Assembly: GCF_026790145.1 (NCBI RefSeq)
Contig: NZ_JALAMS010000052.1
Location: 1 to 36,467 of the forward strand
From: Bacillus_I endophytica_A
GTDB taxonomy: Bacteria > Bacillota > Bacilli > Bacillales > Bacillaceae_H
Direction of reading: 5' to 3'
Length of the DNA: 36,467 nucleotides
Made by a program: the position numbers and the translations under genes. Below, piece after piece: positions 25,441 through 34,297 of this stretch. The number at the start of each line of letters is the position of its first letter. Position 1 is the first letter of the stretch. The notes under the pieces were generated by a model that did not search any database, was not told the origin of the DNA, and saw nothing but the letters and a program-made list of their open reading frames with translations.

Positions 25441-25461
25441 AGTGACAATAAAGTTGTTTAA
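25441..25461 (+). repeat. 21-bp inverted repeat, left
   Basis: AGTGACAATAAAGTTGTTTA plus A; the exact reverse complement is at 26685-26705, on the other side of the esterase gene. A near copy with two changes is at 25563-25583. Confidence 0.75.
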
Positions 25462-25655
25462 TTTTCCCCTTATTAAAACTGATAACACCGTCCAAATAAC
25501 TCGAACGGTGTTCAAAATAGTTGTTTAATTTTTAAAGACCTGTACTCATTTTACTCATAATCAGTAACAATAAAGTCGTTTAAAAACCAGACTATACTAT
25601 CCGCGATTTGTCGGCAGGACCCATAAAGAAATAGATTTCTTTTCGTGACTATCTC

Positions 25656-26573
25656 TCAATTGGATATGATGGTTGCGACATCTTGAATCGCCTTTCTACC
25701 CGCTATACTGATGCCGGCAAGTTGAAAGAAGCCGTGGTTTACTCCAAGATACCTTCTACATTGTGCCTCAACACCTGATTCCAACAAACGACGATATAAC
25801 GCCTCGCCCTCATCGACAAGCGGATCAAATTCAGCAGTAATAATGTGGGTTTCTGGAAGACCTTCAAAATCATCACGGTTTAACGGACTCGCTTCCGGGT
25901 GATCAGGAGGCAGATTTGATAAATAGGCATCAAAACCAGTAAGTAAAGCGTCTCGAGTAATCACATAATCATCACCAAATTTTTTATAACTGTTGCTTGT
26001 ACCTTTCGCATCAAGCATTGGATAAATGAGAACTTGTCGTTTTGGCATCCAACGCCCTTGTTTTTTTAATCGTAGACAGGTAACCAGAGCTAAATGCCCT
26101 CCTGCACTGTCGCCAGCAATTGTAATGTTGTCTGGGTTTCCACCCCAAGATAAGGCATGTTGGCTAACAATATCAGAGGCTTTAAAGGCATCATCATGAG
26201 CAGCCGGATAAACATGCTCCGGTGCTAATCGATACTCAACGGCAATAACTAGAGCGCCCCCTAGATTAGATAACAAACGCATTTGACGATCATGGGTTTC
26301 GAAATCACCGCTGACAAAACAACCTCCATGATAAAAAATCAAAATTGGAAGATTCATTTGTTCCGATGGTTTGTATATACGAATCCGTATGCCGTCAATA
26401 GTTTGTTCAAAAATATCCCATACCGGGACTGCTTCTCCGGCTAAGTCAATAGTACTCAAATATCCTTGCCTACGCTCTTGGATACTTTGCTTCCTTGCCG
26501 AGGGACGCCCACTCTCGATAAATTGTACAACCAGTTTTCGAATACCTGGCTCAAGATTGTTTAGATCTGTCAT
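25656..26573 (-). CDS. HSL-family alpha/beta hydrolase (esterase/lipase)
   Basis: About 305 residues. Hormone-sensitive-lipase family: oxyanion loop HGGC (82-85; the family usually has HGGG), EYRLAPEHVYPAA, nucleophile elbow GDSAGG (Ser156), acid residue in EFDPLVDEG, His in NHGFF. It should hydrolyse short acyl esters in the cytosol. Start: ATG at 26573 or TTG at 26579, both near GGAGAG; the longer frame lacks a binding site. Base composition looks richer in G+C than its flanks, and a 21-bp inverted repeat surrounds it, both hints of transfer. Confidence 0.85.
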   Translation of the reverse strand: MTDLNNLEPGIRKLVVQFIESGRPSARKQSIQERRQGYLSTIDLAGEAVPVWDIFEQTIDGIRIRIYKPSEQMNLPILIFYHGGCFVSGDFETHDRQMRLLSNLGGALVIAVEYRLAPEHVYPAAHDDAFKASDIVSQHALSWGGNPDNITIAGDSAGGHLALVTCLRLKKQGRWMPKRQVLIYPMLDAKGTSNSYKKFGDDYVITRDALLTGFDAYLSNLPPDHPEASPLNRDDFEGLPETHIITAEFDPLVDEGEALYRRLLESGVEAQCRRYLGVNHGFFQLAGISIAGRKAIQDVATIISN

Positions 26574-26684
26574 TTTCAATTCACTCTCCAAATTTTTCAC
26601 AAAGATATTGCCCCACAACCTCATTTTGTCAACAAGAGAAACACACGTTCGATTACTTTAATTGTAATCGATATCGTGCGTTTT

Positions 26685-26705
26685 TTAAACAACTTTATTG
26701 TCACT
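26685..26705 (-). repeat. 21-bp inverted repeat, right
   Basis: Exact reverse complement of 25441-25461. It lies about 110 bp upstream of the esterase start. Between the two, CGATTACTTTAATTGTAATC (26650-26669) is a short palindrome that may be an operator of the esterase gene. Confidence 0.75.
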
Positions 26706-27496
26706 CGACAAATACATTCTTAAGGAGCATTTATTGTTCTTTCTATGGGAAATTCCATATAAAAATAGAAAAATTTTAGAATAATGTCTTTAAAATATAT
26801 GAATTGTAGTATTATGGAGGGTTTTCTGTAACTTGGGGATAATGGATATAGGTATGTCTATACTAAGAAACTCCCCACTTATAACAAGTTACAAGATGTT
26901 ATATAGGGAAACCTTGAATAAGTAAAAAAGTTCATAAAGGTATACTTTTACGGACGGTATTATCAGATTTGTGAACGATAAGAAAAAAACTAAACGTTAG
27001 AATTCGAGATAAATATCTGATTCATTTGCGTTTTGTCGTTCAGTTGCTGGTTCTGGGCCTTGTTTACGATTGATCGAAGTCATAGTTGGTTAAAAACTGA
27101 ACTAGAAAAACAACAGGTTGCTATTGAGATTATCTTTCTTGGTCAGATGGATTCTTACAGACAATTCCTTACCTATTTTCATAGGAAAGGATGACCTTTT
27201 TCAAGCTATTTACGCCCTAAATCATGTTGGAGGAGATATTAGTCTAGATCTGTTTCAGCCTAATTTTAAATGTATAAACAGGAAGTGTACTGGTCATATT
27301 AAAAAAAATTATTATTTTAGGAGTGATAAGAATGATTAGGGGGTTTTATCTTACATTAGAACTTTTAATTTTCCCTTTATTATTTCGCTGAGCAGTTAAT
27401 GATACAAACGAAGCGTGTAATGGTAACGATGAAATAACAATATTCGTAGTATTCAGTATAATCTAAAAATCAAGAAAGGAGTTTTTCATACAGATC
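26706..27496. other. Long region with no firm gene
   Basis: It holds a recombinase-type sequence at 26931-26955 (TTCATAAAGG then TATACTTTTACGGAC), left arm degenerate, right arm like repeat copy A. At 27332-27391 MIRGFYLTLELLIFPLLFR follows AGGAG at a good distance; it may be a 19-residue peptide or the stump of a lost gene. The open frame 27118-27339 has no ribosome binding site and no known likeness. Confidence 0.4.
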
Positions 27497-27604
27497 ATGA
27501 TTGAAATTATAAAAGGTATTATTGGAACAATAAACAAAATGATCGAGGCATTAATAGAATTTGATTATGAAGAGGCTTTAGAAGAAATGAAAAAAAATAA
27601 ATAG
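27497..27604 (+). CDS. Possible 35-residue peptide
   Basis: MIEIIKGIIGTINKMIEALI and an acidic end EEALEEMKKNK, an amphipathic helix pattern. AAAGGAG is 15 nt before the ATG, rather far. A TATAAT near 27456 and a clean terminator after the frame support transcription. Family unknown. Confidence 0.4.
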   Translation: MIEIIKGIIGTINKMIEALIEFDYEEALEEMKKNK

Positions 27605-27617
27605 CGTTTTAATATGA

Positions 27618-27655
27618 AAACCCTTATTTTACCCGAAACAATGAAATAAGGGTTT
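27618..27655. terminator. Bidirectional terminator
   Basis: 12-bp stem AAACCCTTATTT/AAATAAGGGTTT between the small ORF and the convergent lipid kinase gene. Confidence 0.8.
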
Positions 27656-27679
27656 GTCTTCTTTTTGGTTAATTATTTC

Positions 27680-28567
27680 TCAAATAACATATAATGCACA
27701 TGGTTCAATTCTAATTCGGGCAGGAGTTTGGCCAATCACTTCCCCATCTCCATGTACCAATAATGGAGTTGGGGAATAAATTTCTAATTCTTTTCCCCTT
27801 ATTATTTTAATAGCAGGGGAGGCTGTATGATTTCCTTTAAAAACTAATGGAAATATACGTAAAAAATCCAACTTAGACATTCCTTGTACAATACATATAT
27901 CAAATAAACCATCATTGCTTTCGGCCTTTGGGCAAATAACAAGACCTCCACCATAAAAAGGTAAATTGGCCACTGCAATTAGCCACACCTTTGGAATCTT
28001 GTATAGCTTCTTATCAATCATTATCGAGATATCCTTAGGTTTATAATGGAATAATACATTTATTGCACTAATGATGTATGAGATTTGACCCATCCGGACC
28101 AAATTAAGTAATTTTTTATATATGGAAACATTCGCCTTCTGAGCCACCTCCCCATCAAATCCTATTCCTGCCACTGTACAAAAGTATGTGGAATTTACAA
28201 ATCCGATATCGATGACTTTTGGTTTCCCACTTAGTATACGTCCTAACGCTTTATCATATTTTAATGGTATACCTAGTCCTCTTGAAACATCATTTCCTGA
28301 GCCAGCAGGAATAATTCCTAAAGGTATATTCGTACCGACTAATCCATTAATCACTTCATGGATCGTCCCATCGCCACCTACTGCAACAATTACAGTCACT
28401 TTTTCCTTCTTAATAAGTTCTTGAACTAATAAAGTGGCGTGTTTTGGTTTCTGTGTAAAATGAACACAATAATAAACATTTCTTTCTTGAAGCTTTTTTT
28501 CAATTTGATACCAAACTTTAAGAGATCTTCCATTACCCGAAACTTTATTAACAATAAAACAATACAA
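27680..28567 (-). CDS. Diacylglycerol/lipid kinase family protein
   Basis: About 295 residues. Catalytic-domain signature GGDGTIHEVINGL (GGDGT 64-68), followed by GIIPAGSGNDVSRGLGI and, in the C-terminal beta domain, VAGIGFDGEV and LLVHGDGE. Such enzymes phosphorylate diacylglycerol or related lipids with ATP at the membrane. Start chosen at TTG 28567, 6 nt after AGGTG, which gives the usual opening YCFIVNKVSGNG. It lies 78 bp after a paralogue in the same direction. Confidence 0.85.
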   Translation of the reverse strand: MYCFIVNKVSGNGRSLKVWYQIEKKLQERNVYYCVHFTQKPKHATLLVQELIKKEKVTVIVAVGGDGTIHEVINGLVGTNIPLGIIPAGSGNDVSRGLGIPLKYDKALGRILSGKPKVIDIGFVNSTYFCTVAGIGFDGEVAQKANVSIYKKLLNLVRMGQISYIISAINVLFHYKPKDISIMIDKKLYKIPKVWLIAVANLPFYGGGLVICPKAESNDGLFDICIVQGMSKLDFLRIFPLVFKGNHTASPAIKIIRGKELEIYSPTPLLVHGDGEVIGQTPARIRIEPCALYVI

Positions 28568-28645
28568 ACATCTCACCTATTCATGAATTTTTAACAAAAT
28601 TATAGCCTAATTTACTTATGAATATACAAGCATAACAAGGCGTTC

Positions 28646-29548
28646 TTACTTTGAAGTTGAACTAAAGACATGAAGATGCTGGGGCAACACCTTAAAATGC
28701 AGACTTTTTACATCAGCTTTTTCGCCATCAAGATTGAGAGCGATGGCCTCTGGAATCGTAAAATGACCAGATTTTATTTTAGTATGATGTATTATTGACG
28801 TACTGTCATGAATGTTGAGCATTTTTGTAAGTAATGAAAAAAACAACTGTAATCGATTAGTTTTTTTACAAGTGAGAAGATGAAAATAACCATCATTATG
28901 TGTTGAATTCTTAATAAGACGTTCAAAAGGACCAACAGAGTCTCCATTCATGATTAAAAATAAAGAGAGTTCAGAAATTACTTCATTGGTGGAAACATCA
29001 ACAGAAATAGTATTTAATTGTTTTGTTAAAAAAAATGTTTTAAGAAAATGAAGGCAATAGGCCCATTCACCAAAACAAGATTTGAGGAAAGGAGAAGTTC
29101 TATAGGTAATATCCGACAACCAACCAGCTGCTGCAATGTTGACAAAGTATCGGTTTCCAAATTTTCCAATGTCAATTGGTTTTGTATTCCCTCTTTCAAT
29201 AATTGAAAGAGCTTGTATATTGCAAGACATACCTATATACTTTGCAAATTCATTACTCGTTCCAAATGGGAATATCCCTATAGTAGGTCTATATTCTTCT
29301 TCCGCTAAGAATTGGAGTGATTGGTTAACAGTGCCATCTCCTCCAGCAATAAAGATCGCATCCCATCTATTTTGGCATGCTTTTTTAATAGGATTATCGA
29401 TGTTTTTTAACTCAGTTATTTGATGAACAGTTAATTGATACCCCATTTCTGAGAGTTTTTTTAATAGCATCGGAAAGGCTTTATGAGATATCTTTTTTCC
29501 GGAAAATGGGTTATAAACCATTAATGCCTGTTTGTTTATTGTATTCAT
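28646..29548 (-). CDS. Diacylglycerol/lipid kinase family protein, divergent paralogue
   Basis: About 300 residues. FIAGGDGTVNQSLQFL (GGDGT 69-73), IFPFGTSNEFAKYIG and NLDGEKADV identify the same family, but GTSNEFAKY replaces the more common GSGNDVSRG, and overall identity to the neighbour is low. Substrate preference may thus differ. Start at ATG 29548 is set by GGAGG 8 nt upstream; the frame extends further up without a site. Probably co-transcribed with 27680-28567. Confidence 0.85.
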   Translation of the reverse strand: MNTINKQALMVYNPFSGKKISHKAFPMLLKKLSEMGYQLTVHQITELKNIDNPIKKACQNRWDAIFIAGGDGTVNQSLQFLAEEEYRPTIGIFPFGTSNEFAKYIGMSCNIQALSIIERGNTKPIDIGKFGNRYFVNIAAAGWLSDITYRTSPFLKSCFGEWAYCLHFLKTFFLTKQLNTISVDVSTNEVISELSLFLIMNGDSVGPFERLIKNSTHNDGYFHLLTCKKTNRLQLFFSLLTKMLNIHDSTSIIHHTKIKSGHFTIPEAIALNLDGEKADVKSLHFKVLPQHLHVFSSTSK

Positions 29549-29736
29549 AGTTAAATCCTCCGTCCGATCCATAAGACCTTAAACATTATAACCACAATAC
29601 TATTTTTCTCTTTTTTCACTTCAAAATACGTTTCTTTTTCCAAGAAAAAAATTTCCCATATTTATCAAAAAATGAATAGAAAGGTAATGTTCATGAAAAA
29701 CTATTACATAAAATCGTTGAAGAAACTAGGTGATAT

Positions 29737-30963
29737 GTGTTGAAAGCTTTGCAATTCGATTATAAAATACCCCACTATATCTTTAGCAAAATAATCGGGA
29801 GTTTTATTCCTTCTGTTTATTGGAATTCTCGGATATCTTGTTTACGTTTTCACGAACAATCGGAGCCAGAGCTTCCGAATGAAAATTGGGTGAAAGTAAA
29901 GGTGAAATATGGCGGTATTTGTGGCAGTGATCTTAATCTTCTTTTTTTAAATGATAGTCCTACTACCTCACCATATGTATCTTTTCCATTCACAATTGGC
30001 CATGAAATCGTAGGGGGAATTGCGGAAGTAGGTGCACAAGTTACTGGATTAAATAGGGGAGATCGAGTTGTTATAGACCCAATTCTGTCGTGTGTATCGA
30101 GAGGTATAGAACATCCTTGTCCCGCATGCCTTAAGGGTAATTTTAGTTTGTGTGGATATAAAACTGAAGGAAAACTGTCACCAGGTTTGTTAATAGGAGC
30201 TTGTCGTGACACAGGTGGCGGATGGAGTTCGTATATAGTAGCTCACAAAAGCCAAGTATTTAAACTCCCAACAGCTGTGAATGATTTAAACGGCGTGATG
30301 ATAGAGCCTTTTAGCTGTGCTTTACATAGTGTTTTAAGGAATCCACCAAATAAAAATGACACCATATTGGTCATAGGAGGAGGAGTGATTGGGATATGTG
30401 TCATTGCGGCTATTCGAGCACTAGAAATCCCGTGCAGAATTGTTACCTTAGTGAAACATCAATTTCAAGCTGAGTTAGCGTCCAATTATGGGGCGAACAA
30501 TATAATCCAGCTTAGAAAACAAACTTATGTCGATGACTTAGCAAAATCACTTAAAGGACAGGTATTAAAGCCACTTTTTGGTCCTGAGGTCATACAAGGA
30601 GGTGCAGATATTGTCTTTGAATGTGTTGGAAAAAAACAGAGTATCCATGATGCACTTCGTTTTTCTAAAAGCGGTGGAAAAGTTGTTCTGTTAGGTCTAG
30701 CCGGCATAATGGACGGAATCGATTGGACGACAGTTTGGCTTAATGAGTTAGATGTCAAAGGAAGCTTTGCTTATAGTACGGAGGTGTTTCAAGGAAAAAG
30801 CACACGAACGTTTGACATAGCGATTGAATTAATGCGTGCTGGAAAAGTTGATCTATCACCATTGGTTACTCACCGATTTCCAATAGAAGATTACCGAAAC
30901 GCTCTTGATACTGCTTCAAATAAGAAAAATCGTGCAGCAATCAAAGTGGTGTTTGAACCGTAA
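29737..30963 (+). CDS. Zinc-dependent alcohol dehydrogenase (MDR family)
   Basis: 408 residues. Catalytic zinc ligands Cys62 (GGICGSD) and His89-Glu90 (IGHE); structural zinc cysteines 119, 128, 131 and 139; the Rossmann motif GGGVIG; and a C-terminal part typical of sorbitol/threonine dehydrogenase relatives. It oxidises or reduces an alcohol/carbonyl using NAD(P). GTG at 29737 and TTG at 29740 both fit; TTG is better spaced from AGGTGA. It is followed 31 bp later by an aldolase-like gene, suggesting a sugar- or polyol-related pair. Confidence 0.88.
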   Translation: MLKALQFDYKIPHYIFSKIIGSFIPSVYWNSRISCLRFHEQSEPELPNENWVKVKVKYGGICGSDLNLLFLNDSPTTSPYVSFPFTIGHEIVGGIAEVGAQVTGLNRGDRVVIDPILSCVSRGIEHPCPACLKGNFSLCGYKTEGKLSPGLLIGACRDTGGGWSSYIVAHKSQVFKLPTAVNDLNGVMIEPFSCALHSVLRNPPNKNDTILVIGGGVIGICVIAAIRALEIPCRIVTLVKHQFQAELASNYGANNIIQLRKQTYVDDLAKSLKGQVLKPLFGPEVIQGGADIVFECVGKKQSIHDALRFSKSGGKVVLLGLAGIMDGIDWTTVWLNELDVKGSFAYSTEVFQGKSTRTFDIAIELMRAGKVDLSPLVTHRFPIEDYRNALDTASNKKNRAAIKVVFEP

Positions 30964-30994
30964 CATTTTTATAGAAATTAGGAGGAAGACAAAA

Positions 30995-32083
30995 ATGAAG
31001 AACTTTACTATAACAGGCACTGAAAAAACTCCTTTTCTCTCATGGTATATGGAAGGGTTAAAGGAAAAATTTACAACTGAAGAATACGAGTATTGTGAAG
31101 AACCAGTCGATGATATTAGGATTGTATTTAATGTGATCGGACAAGAAAAACCACGTCCATTTCGTAGAAAGGCACAGGCGACTTTTGTCATATCTATACT
31201 AGAGGTAAATGAAGAACCGGAAAATATATTTGAAGCTGCTTATCCATACCTAATTCGATCTTTAGCGAACCATTTAATTTTCATCGTACACAATAAGGAA
31301 AAAACAGATGTTTATTTTATTACTCCTGAACAAGGATTTTACAAATTAAGTTATCAAAGGGAAGAAAAAGAAGACTTTTTCCAAAAGGTTTATGAAAGAT
31401 TAGAACCGGTCGCATCGGCTCAATTAGTCATTGACAATCATTTTGTAGATAATTTGGATCAAAATTTATGGAATGGTAATAATATTACACAAAAAATATA
31501 CGTATCAGGCAAAAAATTAGATGAAATGAATTTATTACCTGCACCCTTTCCACTTGAAAAATATTTGTCATCTCGTGATATGCGTCAGTTAAAAAGATTA
31601 TATGGCATAGGCGGTCTTAGCTATGGGAATCTAAGCAGCCGACACGATGATAAAAGCTTTTGGATGAGCGCTAGCGGTGTCAACAAAGCTAATATGCGAG
31701 TGATTGGCCAAGATATTTTATATATCAATGGGTTTAATTCGAAAAAAAATGCAATGGAAATAAGTGTTCCTCCTCGTATTTCTCCAAAAAGAGCGTCGGT
31801 TGATGCAATTGAACATTGGATGATTTATAAAGAACATCCAAAAGTGGGGGCAATTGTTCATATTCATGCATGGATAGATGGTGTAACTGCAACGGAAATT
31901 AACTACCCTTGCGGTACGATTCAATTGGCGGAAACTGTAGCAGATCTAGTACGAAATACCGATGATCCATCTAGGGCAATCATTGGACTTAAGAATCACG
32001 GTCTAACCATTACAGGTCGTGATTTAGATGACATCTTTGAACGTATTGACGGACAAGTCATGTCCCAGGTGCCAAGTGCATAA
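30995..32083 (+). CDS. Class II aldolase/adducin-domain protein with extra N-terminal domain
   Basis: 362 residues from the ATG that follows AGGAGG by 9 nt. Residues ~190-355 are a class II aldolase domain: YGNLSSRHDD, SASGVNKANMRVIGQD, HIHAW (zinc ligands His289, His291) and GLKNHGLTITG (His335). These act on sugar phosphates such as fuculose- or ribulose-phosphate. Residues 1-185 are an unrecognised alpha/beta region (RKAQATFVISILEV; SLANHLIFIVHN). Partner of the upstream dehydrogenase by closeness and direction. Substrate unknown. Confidence 0.8.
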   Translation: MKNFTITGTEKTPFLSWYMEGLKEKFTTEEYEYCEEPVDDIRIVFNVIGQEKPRPFRRKAQATFVISILEVNEEPENIFEAAYPYLIRSLANHLIFIVHNKEKTDVYFITPEQGFYKLSYQREEKEDFFQKVYERLEPVASAQLVIDNHFVDNLDQNLWNGNNITQKIYVSGKKLDEMNLLPAPFPLEKYLSSRDMRQLKRLYGIGGLSYGNLSSRHDDKSFWMSASGVNKANMRVIGQDILYINGFNSKKNAMEISVPPRISPKRASVDAIEHWMIYKEHPKVGAIVHIHAWIDGVTATEINYPCGTIQLAETVADLVRNTDDPSRAIIGLKNHGLTITGRDLDDIFERIDGQVMSQVPSA

Positions 32084-32163
32084 AAAGGTGTGATTTAGAT
32101 CGAACAGATTAAATATTGAAGGAAATCTGATGTTTAGAGACTTTTATGATGAGGAGTGAGAAT

Positions 32164-32964
32164 ATGGAAACTACGATTGAACCGATCGACAGGGTTGCGA
32201 TCAATCTCGGCCCGTTCCAAATTTACTGGTACAGTGTAATTATCATTTCCGGCGCCTTTATTGGCCTGTGGCTCGCCATGCGTGAAAGCGAGCGACGTTT
32301 TCTGCCGAAAAATACCTTTTCTGATCTCGTCTTTTTTGCGGTTCCAATTTCTATCCTATTTGCACGCGCTTATTACGTGATTTTTGAATGGGACTATTAT
32401 TCCGCGCATCCCAATAAAATTATGGCTATCTGGGAAGGCGGACTAGCCATGCACGGTGTACTAACCGGTGCTGTATTGACGATCATAGTGTTTGCGAAGG
32501 TACGAGAAATTTCATTCTGGAAAATTACTGACATTTTGGCACCAAGCCTGATTCTAGCTCAGGCAATTGGCCGCTGGGGAAATTTTATCAATCAGGAAGC
32601 CCACGGGGGACCCGTATCGCGGGAATTTCTCGATAATCTGTATTTGCCCGATTTTATCATTAACCAGATGTACATAAAAGGGACGTATTATCACCCGACG
32701 TTTTTATACGAGTCCCTTTGGAATTTTGGTGGATTTATCGTGTTGATGTCTCTCCGACGGGTAAATTTAAGGCGTGGTGAGTTATTTTTGACATATATCA
32801 TATACTACTCATTCGGGCGTTTTTTTATCGAAGGAATGAGAACGGATAGCTTAATGCTTACTGAATATTTGCGAATGGCGCAAGTCATTTCTGTCGTATT
32901 AATCTTTGTGGCAATCCTGATAATCTGGTACCGCCGAAAAAAGGATATGCAGATATCCGTTTAG
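32164..32964 (+). CDS. lgt: Prolipoprotein diacylglyceryl transferase
   Basis: About 266 residues, seven hydrophobic segments. Signature GRWGNFINQEAHG (136-148), EGGLAMHG with His97, and FLYES and YSFGRFFIEGMRTDSL near the end. Lgt transfers diacylglycerol from phosphatidylglycerol to the lipobox cysteine of prolipoproteins. Start at 32164, 7 nt after GAGGAG, rather than the upstream ATG pair. Bacilli normally have one lgt beside hprK; there is no hprK here, so this is probably an extra copy. Its DNA looks richer in G+C than the neighbours. In B. subtilis lgt is also gerF, required for germination through GerC-type lipoproteins. Confidence 0.92.
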   Translation: METTIEPIDRVAINLGPFQIYWYSVIIISGAFIGLWLAMRESERRFLPKNTFSDLVFFAVPISILFARAYYVIFEWDYYSAHPNKIMAIWEGGLAMHGVLTGAVLTIIVFAKVREISFWKITDILAPSLILAQAIGRWGNFINQEAHGGPVSREFLDNLYLPDFIINQMYIKGTYYHPTFLYESLWNFGGFIVLMSLRRVNLRRGELFLTYIIYYSFGRFFIEGMRTDSLMLTEYLRMAQVISVVLIFVAILIIWYRRKKDMQISV

Positions 32965-33183
32965 ATAATGTCATGTGATTAGAATAAGGGATTGCTATAA
33001 GAGATAGGTTGTTGTCTCATATTGTCTAGAAATACAATCCAATAGGTATCTCTGCTCGGCTGGGTAATTAACTATTTCATTTATTCATTTCCCTTAATAA
33101 TCCCGGTTGCTTATTGAGGGAATTTACTATGTGTACAGTAACAATAAACCAGCTAATCTTAGTGGGAAATGGGATTTATAATC
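32965..33183. other. Intergenic region after lgt
   Basis: A hairpin without a T-run at 33087-33124 (ATTTCCCTTAATAA against TTATTGAGGGAAT); otherwise nothing recognised. Confidence 0.4.
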
Positions 33184-33336
33184 TCATGATTGTTGGTATT
33201 GTTTAATCCATTTATCTAGGGCCGAAGGCGTTAAATCATACTCTCGACAAAGATCAGACCGACTTTTTCCGTTCTCATAAAGTTGAACCATTTGAAGTTT
33301 AAATTCCGATGTAAATGTGCGACGTGAACGAGGCAT
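33184..33336 (-). pseudogene. IS3-family OrfA fragment
   Basis: 50 residues, MPRSRRTFTSEFKLQMVQLY then YENGKSRSDLCREYDLTPSA and WIKQYQQS, the helix-turn-helix start of IS3-family OrfA. It stops where the leucine zipper should begin, and no OrfB follows. AAAGGAG precedes the ATG at 7 nt. The sequence TGGACAATAAAAATGAGGGG (around 33380-33399 read on the minus strand) may be the element's end. Confidence 0.85.
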
Positions 33337-33408
33337 AAAAACGCTCCTTTATCTTTTGGTTATCTTTAAGTGTACCTCCCCTCATTTTTATTGTCCAATT
33401 AAGTGTAG

Positions 33409-33455
33409 CTTATCCAGGCATAACTAAGACATTGTGTTAGTTATGCCTGGATAAG
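33409..33455. terminator. Strong terminator
   Basis: Perfect 19-bp stem, CTTATCCAGGCATAACTAA and its complement, loop of 9 nt, then a T-run on the plus strand. It could be the original terminator of lgt, now separated from it by the IS3 relic. Confidence 0.9.
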
Positions 33456-33742
33456 TTTTTTTGGATAAATCCCTTACAAGTTACTTAACATTTCGACACT
33501 ACAACCGGCCGTTTAAAAATATTGAAGAGAAACTCGAATAACTTTTGTAGAGGTAACAAAAGTTCAATTCCCCTAAACTATATGTTAAGTAATAATAAAA
33601 TGATTTAAAACCTATCTCCCCTTCATTTATTCATCCGTATAAATTAACTTTTTTAAGTAACTATATAAAATAGTGACTCAGTATCAGTCTAAGATTATAT
33701 AGGAAAGAAAATTCGATATAAATAGAGAGGTGACACAATAAG
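33456..33742. other. Intergenic region before the YkoP-like gene
   Basis: AT-rich; only the ribosome binding site GAGAGGTGA before 33743 stands out. Confidence 0.4.
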
Positions 33743-34297
33743 ATGAAAAGAATTGTTTTATATATGTGGATGGTATGGGAAAACCTTTATTATAGGCTCT
33801 TTCGTCTGCAAATGATGACAGGAAATGAACTGTTTTTGTTTAAGCCTACGATGTATCACGGTAATCCACTTTATTTATCTGATGGAAATATCATAACAGA
33901 AGGAGACGCTGTACTAGAACTCCACTTTAATAACAGGAAGTTGTTAGAGTTATTAAGGTCCTCTCGTTCTTCTTTTCATTTAGCTAAGTTGTTAATAACA
34001 TCTGCTGATTATTCTCTGAAACAATTATGCTCTGTCTTCCAATCCCCCTCCTACCAACAGGTCAAAGCACTTTATGGGGTTTCTATTTTATATCGAGGAG
34101 CCTATCAGTATGGGTTCTTGACCTATGATTTACCAAAAGGACTCATAACGTCTATAAAAAAAAGGTATTTACAAACCTTATTATGTATTTTTCACCCTTT
34201 GGGATATAAAAGATTAACACAACGGAGAGAATTATTAGTCCCCAAACTCATCATTATTTCATCTGAAGAATTTCGCAAACGATATGACCATGAATAG
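33743..34297 (+). CDS. YkoP-like domain protein
   Basis: 184 residues. VWENLYYRLFRLQ at the start and EGDAVLELHFNNRKLLELL (52-70) resemble the YkoP-like domain found alone or attached to polysaccharide deacetylases in Bacilli. No deacetylase domain is present. Function unknown; basic and aromatic-rich, no clear signal peptide. GAGAGGTGA lies 9 nt before ATG. A loopless 16-bp palindrome (CCCCTCCTAGGAGGGG, 34302-34317) begins just after the stop. Confidence 0.5.
   Translation: MKRIVLYMWMVWENLYYRLFRLQMMTGNELFLFKPTMYHGNPLYLSDGNIITEGDAVLELHFNNRKLLELLRSSRSSFHLAKLLITSADYSLKQLCSVFQSPSYQQVKALYGVSILYRGAYQYGFLTYDLPKGLITSIKKRYLQTLLCIFHPLGYKRLTQRRELLVPKLIIISSEEFRKRYDHE

Larger units (their letters stand above)
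24984..25655. other. Long intergenic region with repeat fragments
   Basis: No convincing gene. It holds 42-bp repeat copy 2 (25286-25327) and two same-strand copies of a 21-bp sequence (25441-25461 and 25563-25583) whose exact inverse lies at 26685-26705. The segment AGTTGTTTAATTTT also recurs at 25519. Confidence 0.5.

Noticed and set aside
26990..27090. 27-residue minus-strand frame (MTSINRKQGPEPATER...) with a partial lookalike near 14485-14515
   Set aside because: No ribosome binding site and the lookalike contains a stop; similarity is too short to call a gene family.
27118..27339. 73-codon open frame on the plus strand
   Set aside because: No ribosome binding site, no recognisable family, cysteine and aromatic content unlike neighbours; it lies in a decayed region.
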